Assembly: GCF_030867145.1 (NCBI RefSeq) | Contig: NC_134433.1 | Location: 10,987,216-11,051,215 of the forward strand | Source: Opisthocomus hoazin | Lineage: Eukaryota; Chordata; Aves; Opisthocomiformes; Opisthocomidae | DNA length: 64,000 nucleotides | Direction: 5' to 3' | Shown: piece by piece, positions 1 through 12,800 of the stretch | How the letters are laid out: each line of letters opens with the position of its first letter | Numbering within the stretch: position 1 is the first letter of the stretch | Translations under genes and position numbers: made by a program | The notes under the pieces: model-generated | The model's database searches: none | Told to the model about the DNA's origin: nothing | What the model saw: only the letters and a program-made list of their open reading frames with translations

Positions 1-3000
1 CCTTTTCAACTTATCTGAAATCAGAATTAACAATGTCACATGAAATCTGTATCAGATGAATTGAGGCTGTAGGTCAGTGTAAGGTGTTTTATTTTCAGTT
101 GTATATAGAGTTAAATCATGCGTGCAGGCTGTTTCTGTTCCACAGATGAGCGAGCCACCCAATGGTTTGCAGAATTCTTCAGGCAGCAAGCTGATTCCAC
201 TTTACTCTTATTCCAGACTCAGAAACTCTTATGCTATTGCATAATAGCAATATTAGATACTAGGCAGTCTGTATTTAAGATTCTGACTTCGTCTGTTCCC
301 TGGGCTGCTTGATTTGAGGAAGCTGTTGGCTGCCTGACTCTTTTCTCCTGCAAGTGCTTAGCAATCCCTGCTTTTTCGGTTGCTCATCCAGCCCTAGCCT
401 CACTGTTGTTCTATTTTACGTAGTATTTTTGCCCCTTATTTTGGTTTTTATCCAGCTGCAAGTAGAAACACTGCAAGGGTTTTAAGGATGTGCACCACAG
501 CATTTGTAGAAGCGGGAAGCCTTCTGTGGTTTGAAGTAATTGCCAACGTGGCTGTTCAAGGAATGTATTATGGCTGGACTACGTGCTATAAGTAGTATTG
601 TTACTATAGCTCTGGCATTTGCCTCTTAACTGAAAGCAGCTGTGGTGACCACTGATGCAAAGAAACATCAACCTTTTTATAGCAGTTTTTATTAGGCTTA
701 TTATGAAAATAGCTGTCTAGGCAAAATTACTTCAGAGTATACTAGTTTTAATACATACCTTTGACTGAATTCTAGTACAGATGTAGAAGTATTTGGGGTT
801 AGTCCTGTGTTCTATGCTACCAGCTGCTTTCAAAGTTGAAACTGTTCCTGTGGTTTTGCAGTGGAGCCTGGAAGCGCTGACCAGGCAGCATTTGCCATAT
901 GCATGCATAATCAAATTTGCCAAGACTTGGTATGTTTCCTTGTTTTGCTGTGTTTGGGTTTTTGGGTGTTTTTTTTCCTCCTGTCTTCTTCCAATCTGTC
1001 TTCCTCCATAATCCTCAGATGTTCTCTGGTCTGAAGAATCTTTCCCATGAATTGTGTTTTACTTTCCTTCCCACCTTAACTGAAAGGACAGAAAAAGATT
1101 TAAACAGAAGACCAAATGCGGTACAGTATATTTTTGAATCGGTGCCTAGGAACAGCTAAATGCAGTTCCCTGCTTATCTCTTGCCAGGTATTAATCACCA
1201 GGAAATGTTTCATGCTGAGCTTATTGTTACAAAAGACTAAAATGACAGCGGGGCAAAACATACACATTTTAAATGTGCTTTTACTTCAGGATGAGGTATC
1301 CATATGTGTACTAAATTAGGTCTAACTGATGCATAGTACCCATTGTTTTGGGGTTCCAATAAGCTATTAGCCAAGCCCATTACCTACTTCTTGCAGTATC
1401 ACCCTTATTTTAAATGGTCAAATCAATCTGCAGTGGTGAAGGGGTTTTGGGCTTGGCTGGCTCTGTCTGAGAGGGAGAGGACTGTAAGTCTTACACTTTT
1501 TCAAACACCTAGTGATAAATTTTTCTTGAGGGTCCCACCCAGCATGGTTCCACAGACTTCTGACTGTTGTGGTGCTTTGTCCTCTGCCTTGCCACTTAGA
1601 ACTTCTGAAACTCGACTCTTAACAGCTGTTTTCTTGCTAATTTGACATGAAGTCAGCTGCTTGTCTTCTAATTAGTAGGAGTAAAAAGGCAATGCCCAGA
1701 CTTAGTTCACTATACAGACTTGTGAGCTGAGGCAATAGCCTTCAGGAAGGCTGAAATTCAGTCGCAACTCCCTGGTCCCAAAATTGCATTCTGAGTTCCT
1801 GCCTTCGGTTTAAGCTACTGAAAATGGTTGAAGAGTGTAAGGCTGAAAATTCTGGGGGTTGTCTTACAGGTTTTTTTGTTTGTCAGGTGCTTACTCATCA
1901 GCTTCCATTAAACACCTTTTGCAGCAATCTGTGAAGGCCCAGTTTGCCAAGACAGTTTCCCCATGGGTGACTATTTCCCTGTCTGTTTTGTTGATTGTGC
2001 TTAAAGTACTTAGTCATACAATGCTGGAAGGTCAGTAAATTAACTTCCTTCCTCTGTCCTGGAAGAATTTTAGCTATGATAACAAGTAAAAAAAGAGTAA
2101 CAAGGTAAAGACTGGTGTTAAGATCAGATTGAGTTAATGACTACCAGACATGCATGCATAGATTGTATTTTAGCTTTCATTGCACAGTACAGTGTGCATC
2201 TGAATGGGATGCCTCTTGCTATTGATTTAATGTTTGTCTGCTATGCAACAATTCTTCAGCCTCTTCTTGGATTCATGAGGCTGATCAGATAACTGTAATC
2301 AAACTTGTTCCTCTTGTAAGTTGGCTGATGTCAGTCTTGAGAGCAATTTGACTTTAGTTCAGGCTTCTGGACTCTGAAACTATCAGGACTAGTTCAGGAC
2401 ACATCCATTTATTTTTCACAGAAGATGTTTCCTCATATTCTGCCTGCTGTATAACTGAAGAATTGACTGCTTGAGAATTAATTTCAATCTCGGTGTTCTC
2501 ATTCTTTGTTATTTAGGTGAGGTACTGGTGTTACACTTTGCACTGTTACTTTCAAGTATAACAATTTTCTTTTCTAGGTGGTAGAGCTTTTTGTGATCAG
2601 AATTCTTTACTACGTAAATAAGGCCTGGGATGGGTGATAGCTGCAAGTGGATGTGACAGCTGTATGTTTAGCATCAGGTTTGAGGCAGGTGTAGCCAGCC
2701 AGCAGGAGCCACTGATATAGTGGCATCCCTTATGGTATTACTTGCAACGCAGATGCAGATATTCCTTTAGGCAACTTTTATATACAGACCTGATATTTAT
2801 TCTGCCTTAAAAGAAAGATAAACCTTGACATCCAAAATGCATGGGCACTCTCCAAGTTCAGAAGAAAGTTTTAAATTACTCGGCCTGTTCTGAGTCCTGC
2901 TGGCCTGTTTCAGAAATAAACAGTAAAGAAGTTGTACGTCTTCTAATCTAAAAGAAGCAAGGAATGTAGGAAAACAAAGTAAAAAAAACCCACAACAAAA

Positions 3001-3679
3001 CTAGGGTGCAAGAATGAAAATTACTTTGGGACTGTTGATTAAATGAGCAACAAATCAACTATTTTCTAAATGCAGTACATAAGACACTGCTATGATTATG
3101 CACTTGCCTTTAAGAACTGTGTAATGACCAAACACTCAATCTGTAAAAGAAATGGTTATGACAAATGTTATTGCAGTCTACAGCTTTGTCATTTCCATAG
3201 GTGTCTCTGTTATTAAAAATAAAAAATAAAAAATTTAGTCACAGTATGGGAGGGAGAATAAATGGCACATGGATTTTAATTTAGAACACAGCTTTTAAGA
3301 GCATTTAATACAATGAAACAGCAATTGTGGGAATATGCTAATGGCAAAACTGCTTTATGTGTAGGTGTGTGCATACTTTTCATTTAACAGCTCTTTGGCT
3401 TTCACTGCTGTCTTTATATAAAGAACTTGTTTCAGTACGTTCTGTGTGAAATCCTGAACCAGAAAGCATGCATGAACGTTGTGCTGCTTACTCTCATTTT
3501 AGCCTTATGTAGCAGAACTTCACTTTCCATCAGCTCTGCAGAAAGATAAAATTTTGAGAGGGAAGGAAGAGGAAGGGGGGAAAACAACCCCACATAAAAC
3601 AAGCTAAAGGTCTTAATGCTAGTGAAAAAGCAAGTATTGGTTGGAATGCAAAATATAACCTTTCTGTCTCATTCCACAG
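1..3679 (+). other. TPST1: TPST1 intron (3' end of the intron preceding the first visible coding exon)
   Basis: This is AT-rich intronic sequence ending in the acceptor attccacag at 3671-3679. Short ORFs here have no recognisable domains and are chance. I see no repeats of known type, RNA genes or conserved motifs in it. Confidence 0.8.
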
Positions 3680-3878
3680 GGTTGAAAGATCTACTGACCA
3701 AGTAATCAAGCCAGTCAATGTGGAAGCACTGTCAAAGTGGGTTGGGAAGATACCTGCTGATGTTCTGCAAGACATGCCTGTGATTGCACCCATGCTAGCA
3801 AAACTGGGCTATGATCCTTATGCCAATCCCCCAAATTATGGAAAGCCAGATCAAAAAGTTGTGGAAAACACAAGGAGG
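3680..3878 (+). CDS. TPST1: TPST1 coding exon (66 residues, KVERSTDQ...ENTRR)
   Basis: The exon is 199 nt, enters in phase 2 (AA|G for lysine) and leaves in phase 0 at AGG|gtaagg. It encodes the last strands and helices of the sulfotransferase fold, including the PAPS-binding ST-DQ region and the invariant [15 protein letters not shown] segment. Near-identity to human TPST1 makes this secure. Confidence 0.96.
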
Positions 3879-6800
3879 GTAAGGCATTTTTGTGTGTTTA
3901 ATTATTGACCACATGGATGTGAGCTATAGAGCAGAAGTCGTGTTTTTTCTTTTTTTTTGAAGTCTGTTTCTAATACCTTTTGATACTTAGCAATATGTTT
4001 TCCTTGCCGTGGGGGGAAGAAGGAAGAATTCTGGGACCCTGAGCACTGAAAGTCTGGCTTCTGCCATTTGTCTCCCATTTGGCTCATCTTCCTTTACCCC
4101 AACCCCAGGCCTGAGCTGCATTCTTTGGTGTATGTAGCTGAACCTCTTGAGAATCATCCGGATAGCTGGGGAACTAGTTGGTAGTAGACAAAAGCTAGCT
4201 TTCTCGCCTGGGCATCAGACTTGATTGATGAGCTCAGCTTTTCGTACATGAGTGTTGGCAGAAGCTCTGTCATAAAATTACACCCCAAATACTTGGTAGA
4301 ATTTGAAAAGTGACCGATGGAAAATGGCCCAAAATCGTCAAAATGTCGTGTTTTCGAATTCTTTGCTGCCCTTTGTAGAACAAACAAAAGATGGAGGAAG
4401 GTCTGGTGCTGATTAACCTAAACTTAAGGATTTTAGTCTGAATTTAATGCTGTTGGAATTTGAACAGTTAGACTATACAGTTGTTTATCCCTGGAGGTAT
4501 CTGTTGAAAAGCTCATTACTATTGTTTGAAATAAGAATAATTAACTTTTCTGTTCTTTTGAGAATGTATACTTTATTAAAAGAAGGTGACTTTTGCTGCT
4601 GCAGCAAAATAATCATGGGAAAAATTGAACTGAACAATCCAAAAGGACTGTCTTCCACTAGCCTTCTGATATTAAAAAAAACCCAAACAACTGGTATGCT
4701 GATGGGCTAGATAGTAATGGAAAAAAATATCACTTTTTGTGAAGTCTCTAAACATTTTTGCATTATTTCTTTTTGGAAGCTCTCCCTGGGAAACTTTCAT
4801 TGAAGAGTTGATCAGTGTATTAAAGGATGGCAGGCTGACTATTTTAATAGTTGTTAGATCAGCACGGAAAAGGTAAGCCACCTTTTCTGGTAGGGGTAGT
4901 GGTTAGAATTTTGCAGGTTTCCCAGTACTTACTGTACTGTTTGAAATGGCTCACAAACTTTACTGCACTCAATTCAACCCCTTCTGAAAAAATAATTGTT
5001 CAATGCTACTTCACAGAGCCTTGAAAACAAAATCCTCATGCACCTACCCATACATACTATGAAACAGGAACTCAGACACAAATTTGGATTGTAATGCGAT
5101 AATTTAAGGTTGGTTATCTCTTACTGATACAATTTAAGTAAGTTTTTACAGTATGGTGACCTTTCTGAGGCCTCTACCTGTGGATGGCAAGCTCAGTCTG
5201 AGTTGTAAAACTTGTATGGATTTCAGTCGCTTACTGTTGGGTGGCTTCTTGAAATGAATTGCAGTTCAAAATGCAAGAGGGAAATTCAGGTAATAAACTA
5301 AGCCACAAGCATAGATTTAAAAGAATTAAAGCCTAATTTAGAACTCTAAAGTGTATTGAGGCTTTTTCACAAGTTTGCTTTGAAGCATAACTAGGTTGTT
5401 TACTAATGTTAAAAACAGCTATGAAAAATGGGAGGTTACTGTTATAATAGCTGATCCAAATATTGCAAGCATATGGAACACATGTTAATATTTTGACTGC
5501 TATTTTAATTTAATAGTTTTACTTACAGCCCACGATAGCATTTTTATTTTTTTATCTCTTGTAGTACCCAGTATATATTTTACTAGGCACTTGTTCTGTA
5601 ACCAAATTACTTTTGCATATATATTTGTATAGATAAAATGAGGGAGATGTCCTGAATTAAGACTAAAACCCAAAAAAGCAAAAGCATTAAAGATGGCTAA
5701 TCTTCACAACTTACAATATTCCTTTTGAAAATAGAGGAACATGAGGCTTTCAAAATGTAGTGTACCCCAAGGAGCCATTTAAAACTATGGCTCATATCAG
5801 CCAATTTGAGTTTGTATTTGGACAGTTTGAATTCCTCCCCAGTCACTCTGCTCTGTTTCCTCCCAACGGGTTCCTAGCAAATCCCTGCTCAGACCGTTGG
5901 TTCCTCTGTCTTTCTCCTTGATGTCCTAAGACTTCCCAACTCCCAGACCAGTTTGCTGCTTAGGTTACCTAATTCTCCGGGCAGCAGGCTCATCAGCCTC
6001 TCTACAAGTGCCAGGCTTCCTGGCCACCGTGCATCTTGGATAGTAAATTGCCAAAATACTGGCCACTGAGCTTGGCCTTCAGCCAAGTGAGTTTTGAAAT
6101 AACTAACTAATATTCTGGTTGATGATCAGTGGGAGCTGACTCACTTCTGAAGAATGCTTTGTTTTATTTTCCCCACAGCTTTATTTTGTTTTAATTTGGG
6201 GATGGGGGACAGATACTTCAAAACACTTCAAGGTGTTTGGGGGAGAGGAGGGGAGGGGCAACTGTGATGTGTTAGTTTTGCCTATCAGGGGTAGCATATG
6301 CTGCCCTGTGGGTTTCCCCTTCTCTTTGTATGAACCTATGCTAATTTATTTCTTGCTGCTACAGCTTGGAGAAGAGGAATTTTATTTAAAAAAAAAAAAA
6401 ATCTAGATTTTTTCCAGCCTTTAGGAACTGACACTTGAAAAGTTAAGTATGTTATTGCATACTCTTAGCTGGTGAATTAGTAAATTACTGTAGCACTACT
6501 TTGGTTCTTGCTCTCTTCTTAAATTTCTTCAGCTGGGATAGTCTTTCATGGAGTTTTGTACTGGGTATATTGTTGGAGATGAAGCTGTCCAAATAAAATT
6601 TTTCTGAAGTTACTCTTCAGTGCATAATAAGAATATATATAAATCTTGCATGTAACTGTTTATTGCTTCACTTTGTGTTTGGAAGCTGTTCTATTATATT
6701 TGTGGTCTCTGAGAACTTTGAACACAGAACTTGAATTTTGTTCATTGAAAACAGATAAAGTTTAGACTACTAAAGCAGAACTGAATTGTGTTAGTATAGT

Positions 6801-9800
6801 AACCTCTTAGAGTGACTAACTTGAAATAATGTTATCTGACACTCGCTACTCCAGCACCATCGTAGTGTCTTGGTGTGTTTAAAATGGTGTGAGCTAGCGC
6901 TTCAGATGAGGGAAGTTGCCCCTCTGTCAAACAGAACGCACTAGTAAGGGAGAAGGATTGATGGTTTGTGGGTGGGTTTGGGGTTTTTTTGGTGTGGTTT
7001 TGAGGGGGGGGGGATTTGTCAGTTTTGTGGGGGTTATGTAATCCTGGCTTAAATTGATTATGGAAGTTGCAACAACAGGATGGAAGCCCAACACGACTGA
7101 AATCACTGGCAGGGGAGATTCTGACTCCACCTAAAGATGGAACAACACTGTGTCATTTAATTCATTGCTATCAGATACGTTAAAAAAACAAACAAATCGG
7201 TTCTGGTTGTTACGGAGAGTTATTCTGTTGTGTGATTAAAAGCATTTTTATACTGTGCATAAAAAATCAGAAAGATAAGTGGAATGAAAATACGAAAATT
7301 GTTCAGGATGCAAAACATACTCATTGCTAGAAAGGCTCTTTTGAATGCAGACAGTTCAGTATTTTACGACTAGAAGTCTGTGTGTTGCCAAGTTGTAGAA
7401 GATAATTTTAAAATATTTTTAAAAACCCTTTAAACTGCATGATGTCTTTGTTCTAAAATATGCTTAAATGCTAAAAGACAACAAATTAGACTTATACTCA
7501 ATCGTGAAAATACTGTTCAGCAATTTCAAAGCTGCTGCTGTTAGTCCTGAAGGTAAGAACCAAAGTATAAGAGTTCCTAAAACAAAGGCTAGTACTGGAG
7601 AAAAATTGAAAGGAATGGCTCATATGGTGCAAAATATTAGCTTCCCTTAAGCTTTCGAAGCAGTTAAGTCCTGTTCTTGTTTTTCTTTTTCCTCTTTTCT
7701 CCTTTTCTGGCCCCTGCTGGTGACTTGAATATGTACAGGTTTTTGTTCTTTTTTTTAATTCAGTCTGGAAACAAAATGATGATTCTCACCAGCTAACATA
7801 ACAGTGCTTGAACTGGAATTTCTATGAGCTTGTAGGTAATGCAAGGAAAATGATGTTCTCTGCTAAATGTGGATTTTTCACTTTAACGTTACCTGCCTAG
7901 GACACCAAAATGGTTAAGTTGGTTTTCCATGCTCCTGTAGCACAGCACAAAAGATAATCAGATGTAACCAGTGTTTGCACTTTGTCATCTTAGTTCTGGT
8001 TTTGTTTTAGGAAGTAACAGAGCATGAACCTAACCTCATCTCTTCTTACTATGGTCTCTGAGTGCTATGTGGTGTTAAATAAGACATCTGACAGTAGCTG
8101 CACTGGTGGAGTACAGATCTAACACCAGTATAACAGATTTTTCTGATGTTTCCAATAACAAACAAAAAGTTAGTGGCTTTATCTGTTTTATGTTAGGCCC
8201 AACAATATTATCTTTTATGACACTTTATCTTGTCTCCGTTAAGGAATGCAGAGCAGAGAGAACAAGGTCTGAATGCTGTTGCACTCTTCGGCAGATCTCT
8301 GCACGTGACCTCCTTGAGAGGCAACCTCTAGTTATTCAGTGATTGAAGAATTTTGCTGTCTGTTGCTGGTCTGTTCATTTTATTATAATGATTGAAAGGG
8401 TCCCTTCCTTATGGATGCATAACTGACTACTTTTTTTTTTTACCTCCCCCCAGAGTTTTAACAAATTCTACATCCTGAACATAAAGGAAAATAATATCTT
8501 GTAACTAAATGATGCAGAAAATGCAAATAATTAAGCTGTCTGAACTGGTAGCCCCATCACTGTATGATGAATTACAGAAGTAGAATCACTCCAGGTTAGA
8601 AGAGTCTGGTGTGCCCTTCTCAATATCGTGAGTTTGTATAACGGTGCATGTCAGCAGTTTAACAGAATAAACCGAAAGTGGAGAACAGCTCATAATTGCA
8701 AGATTCTGACTTATGCCCAGTAGAAACTGGCTTATTGTTATGTTATGATTGGCTAAGTGGTTTCCTCTCACATCTGTAACATATTACATCAGATTTTCTT
8801 TGGCACATACTTCCCACTAAATGAATTTGTATGCTTGGAATACATATTCCAGTAATTTCTTAACTTCTTCATGAAGTTATGTTCCTTGCCCTGGAGAGAT
8901 CTAGAGACAGAGGTGTACAGAACTCTATAGAAAAAGCTATGGTTTTCATCATGCCTGTTTAAATGCATGTGGGTTCTTCTAATCACATCTGAAAGCTGTT
9001 ACCTATCTCTGTTTTATGTTCTGTTGATGGTATTTTCTGCAGTAACATTGAGAGGAAAAAACAGTTCTGTTAACTCCTGGTTTGTGCCTGTTTTAAATTG
9101 TGAGTAATTGTCTCCTGCTGTTAAGAGTTGAGACAGCCATGACAATCATGATTTCAGGACTTTGAGGTTTTAAAGACAGAAACAATCTATGATAAAGGGT
9201 ATGAAGTACATTTGTAGTAATGCATGAGAATAATTACCTGTGTTGTCAAAGATGTGTAATTGTGGAGGTACGCTGTAATGACAGGCTGCTCAAGTAGCTT
9301 AGAAAAAAGGCTGTGCATCTTTATTTGTACTGGTTAATACAAGTTGCTCATAAAGGCATTTGGCTTTGGGCTTTTTCTCTGATATTTAAAACAAAAATTG
9401 GAGGTTTTATTACAGCTGTTTTGTACTATTAACAGCACAAACTTTCTCAGTGTCCTTTAAGTTTAATACCCTCTTTAGTGGGTGTTTCTTCCAGCATGTG
9501 CATTCCCAGCTCCATTGTTTTTCTCCAGATGTCCTGATACCTTTTTTTTTTTTTCAAACCAGCTATGCCTATGTATGATTAGTAAGGCATACAGAGTAAT
9601 TAACAAACAAAATACAAAATTAGGTATGGTTGCAAGCTGCCTTTTGGCAGGCATTCATAGGCCTGTCTAAAATCGTGCTCTCTGTGTTGTTCCTGCTGGG
9701 TAAATATTTACATCTCAGATGTCTCCTTTCTTGGCAGTTCCAGCAAAGAGGTGAAGAATTGTGTAAGCCTTGTAAGCTGACTTAAAAGTTGAGGAAAGAG

Positions 9801-12800
9801 CAAGATGAGGAGTACCTCCATGGACTGTGCAGTAAAGGATTGTTTCTAGAAAGGGGATCTGGTCTGTGTGGGGGTTTTTTTTGTTTGTTTGGGTTTTTTT
9901 TTTTTACAATTAAACATCGATAGCCTTGTACTCTGCAACTCTGATGTTTGGAAAGTCTACCAAGCCCAAGCACACTTAGTTGCAGGCTAACTTTTAGACA
10001 AAAGGACCTATTACCTCCATGTCCTGGAAATGCCCAAATACAATGTGACTCTTTCTAAACCAGACTTGAAAGCAGGTGAAAAGGAGTGCTTTAATCTTCT
10101 ATAAAGATGAATTACAGGTTACACTTCTGAGTTACACTTCTGTTCTTAAGTTTTCCTTGTGTATTTATAAGGGTTTTCTCAGACAAGTGGATGTGAAACT
10201 GGTTTTCTGATCTCTTTTTGAGAATAATACACGTTTAGTTTGGCTATGTGTTTTGTTTTGTTTTAATAGAACAGCTTCAATACTGCCAACACTGAACAAA
10301 ATGTGACACAGACTTCAGATTTCCCCCTCACACACACTTTGGAAATTCATTTGGACTTGCAAAATAATTCCCTTAGAAATGGTAAACATCATTTATCCTC
10401 AGTTTTACTAAATTCTTGCTTAGACCAGAAGTCATTCCAGTGTCCTGCTTCTGCCTCTGCTGCCAGTCTCTGAATAATGTGTTTTAGACTCAGAAATCGG
10501 TCAGAAAATAATTTTGAATCTGAAACCTCTTCATTTTTTTGGCTGCAGATGGAGTTATTGTTTTTAGAATTTCTGGATTGCAGTTGATCCCTGGGTTTTA
10601 ATTCAAAAGGGACCACTTACTGGTTTTGGAACTACTTTTAACCAGTTTCCATGCAGTCTCAATCTTGACAAAACCAGCACCCTAGATAATGTCAGTTCTG
10701 AACCAAAATTAGGCACACTTGTGTGTTAATCTAACCAATGACAGCCCCAAGAAGATTTGCCTTTGTAAACTGTGGTGTGTAAATCGTGATATTTAATGTG
10801 AATGTAGTGTCAAATGCCCCTGAAACACTTTCTTATCTTTCCAGGCCATGACATTAGTGTCATTTTTGTAATATTGCTGATGGATTAATACCCTTGCCTA
10901 TCCACTATTAATGCTTATTGGAAGTAAATGCTGTTCCTACAAAGGGCATTACAATGGTACGGGTTTTGGAGCAGGCATACATATTGATATATAATAAAAT
11001 AAATAAAATTAGACCAAGTCATAATTGCAGGAGAGGGAAAGAAGGCGGCTTCTGGAGAGACAAACGTGGGTTTGGTCACTCTGGCTATGAATCAGTCACT
11101 ATGTACCATCATCATCAGTATTAACTGTTTTTAAGAATTCCCAGATAACTGTAGTGGTTTGCCAGAAAAGGTGAGGAAGTCTGTCTGTTTCTTCCAACAG
11201 CAGCACTAGTCTAATAAAAGATACTGACGTGCGGAAACAAACTCCACAACTCACAGAGTTGTAAAGCAGGTAATGTTTATTACGGCTACGGATGCAAGGG
11301 GGATCGTTCCTCCTAACTTGCACACCGAGTCACAAAGCATGCACCTATTTATTACAAAGTTTGTCGAAGTGGGCTGGATTATTACAATTAGTTCTGGGAA
11401 TAGGCGTGATTATTATAATTATCTCCAGGAATCCATTATCATACTCCGTCCCTCTTTAGTGCTTGCGCAATGTCATCTTGTGGTCGTCTGTGGGGGTCTT
11501 TTGGATGAAGGCTTGTAGTCTTCCTCGCTGTGTACTTTTCACCTTTGGTCTAAAACTGCTGAGTTGTCTGTGTTGGCTGAGTTCCAAGCCGCCAAACCAG
11601 TTTCAACTAGAGGGGGGCTTCTTGCAGACAATAGGGTTCTGGTTATCAGTCCTTATCAGACCCTGTTGCTTTTACCTGTCTTGCACCAGTCCTTGTTATC
11701 GACATTTGAGCTCACGGCAGTCCTTGTTAGCAAGATTACAAAGAATAGGACCGAACTAAATGTCAGAGGTTTAATCCTTGCCTCAATATGGCTGCAAAAC
11801 TATATAAAAAAATCAAACTAAAGCTATAGCAAAATCAAACTAAATGTCAATTTCCCACAGCATTTTTTCTTGTGAACCTTGCCTAGGTTGTTCTGTAGCA
11901 TTTTTTGATGTGATAATATTGTTGATTTGTAACTTCTGTTTCTGCTCTCTAGAACACAGCTTGCGTTTGAATGGCTTGGTTAAAAGCTGAAAATATGAAA
12001 TACTCTCCTTCATTTATAAATATTTATAGTATATCTAGGCTCCAGTAAGCCACATGCTGAATTTTTGACCAGTGTGGCTTTCATTAAGATTTCCATGGGA
12101 ATGACAGTAACCCCTTAGCTGAATATAAATGAGAGCTGTGCCTATCATTTTGAATCGGCCTTTCTATTTTACCTAAAACATGGAATATCAGAAAGAACAG
12201 AGTTCTGCAATGTATGTGTATAGCAATTCCTGCTCTTGTGCTGGGACTGAGCGAAGCCTTGTTGTTTGGAGATGTTTAGCCTAACAATAGAGTGGTGAGA
12301 ACTGCCAGCTCCGAAGTCCACTCCACATGAGTCATGGCTTCGTGCTGCAGGCCAGTGGTGGGGTGCAGTGTCTGATGGGCAGGAAACGCTGAGCTGCCTC
12401 AGCTGCAGTCCTAGCCCACCGCAGTGTATTGACAGAATGGGTACAGCTGTATATTCTGGTCATCAGAAATCATCAGAAGGCAGAGAAAATGGATATTGTT
12501 AATAAGCATCCCTTGAGTTCCTGAATCTTTTTCCTTTGATGCAATTTGCAAACCAGGGAGTGCAACTCTGAGCGAGGCTGTAGAGCAGCCCCATTTCCGT
12601 TTTATGGCTTTATAGAATTTTTCTAAGTAGGTTTGTGGCTTTTGATTTTTATATGATTACAGCCACACAAGACTACAGAGAACTCATGACATTAGGGTGT
12701 GTGGTCTTTTTAGTTTAGTAGAAAGGATGGTAAAACTCTTCCTTTGAAGTATACTTATTTTTGGAGAAAATCCTCCCCAACAGAATACCCCCCCTGCCCC

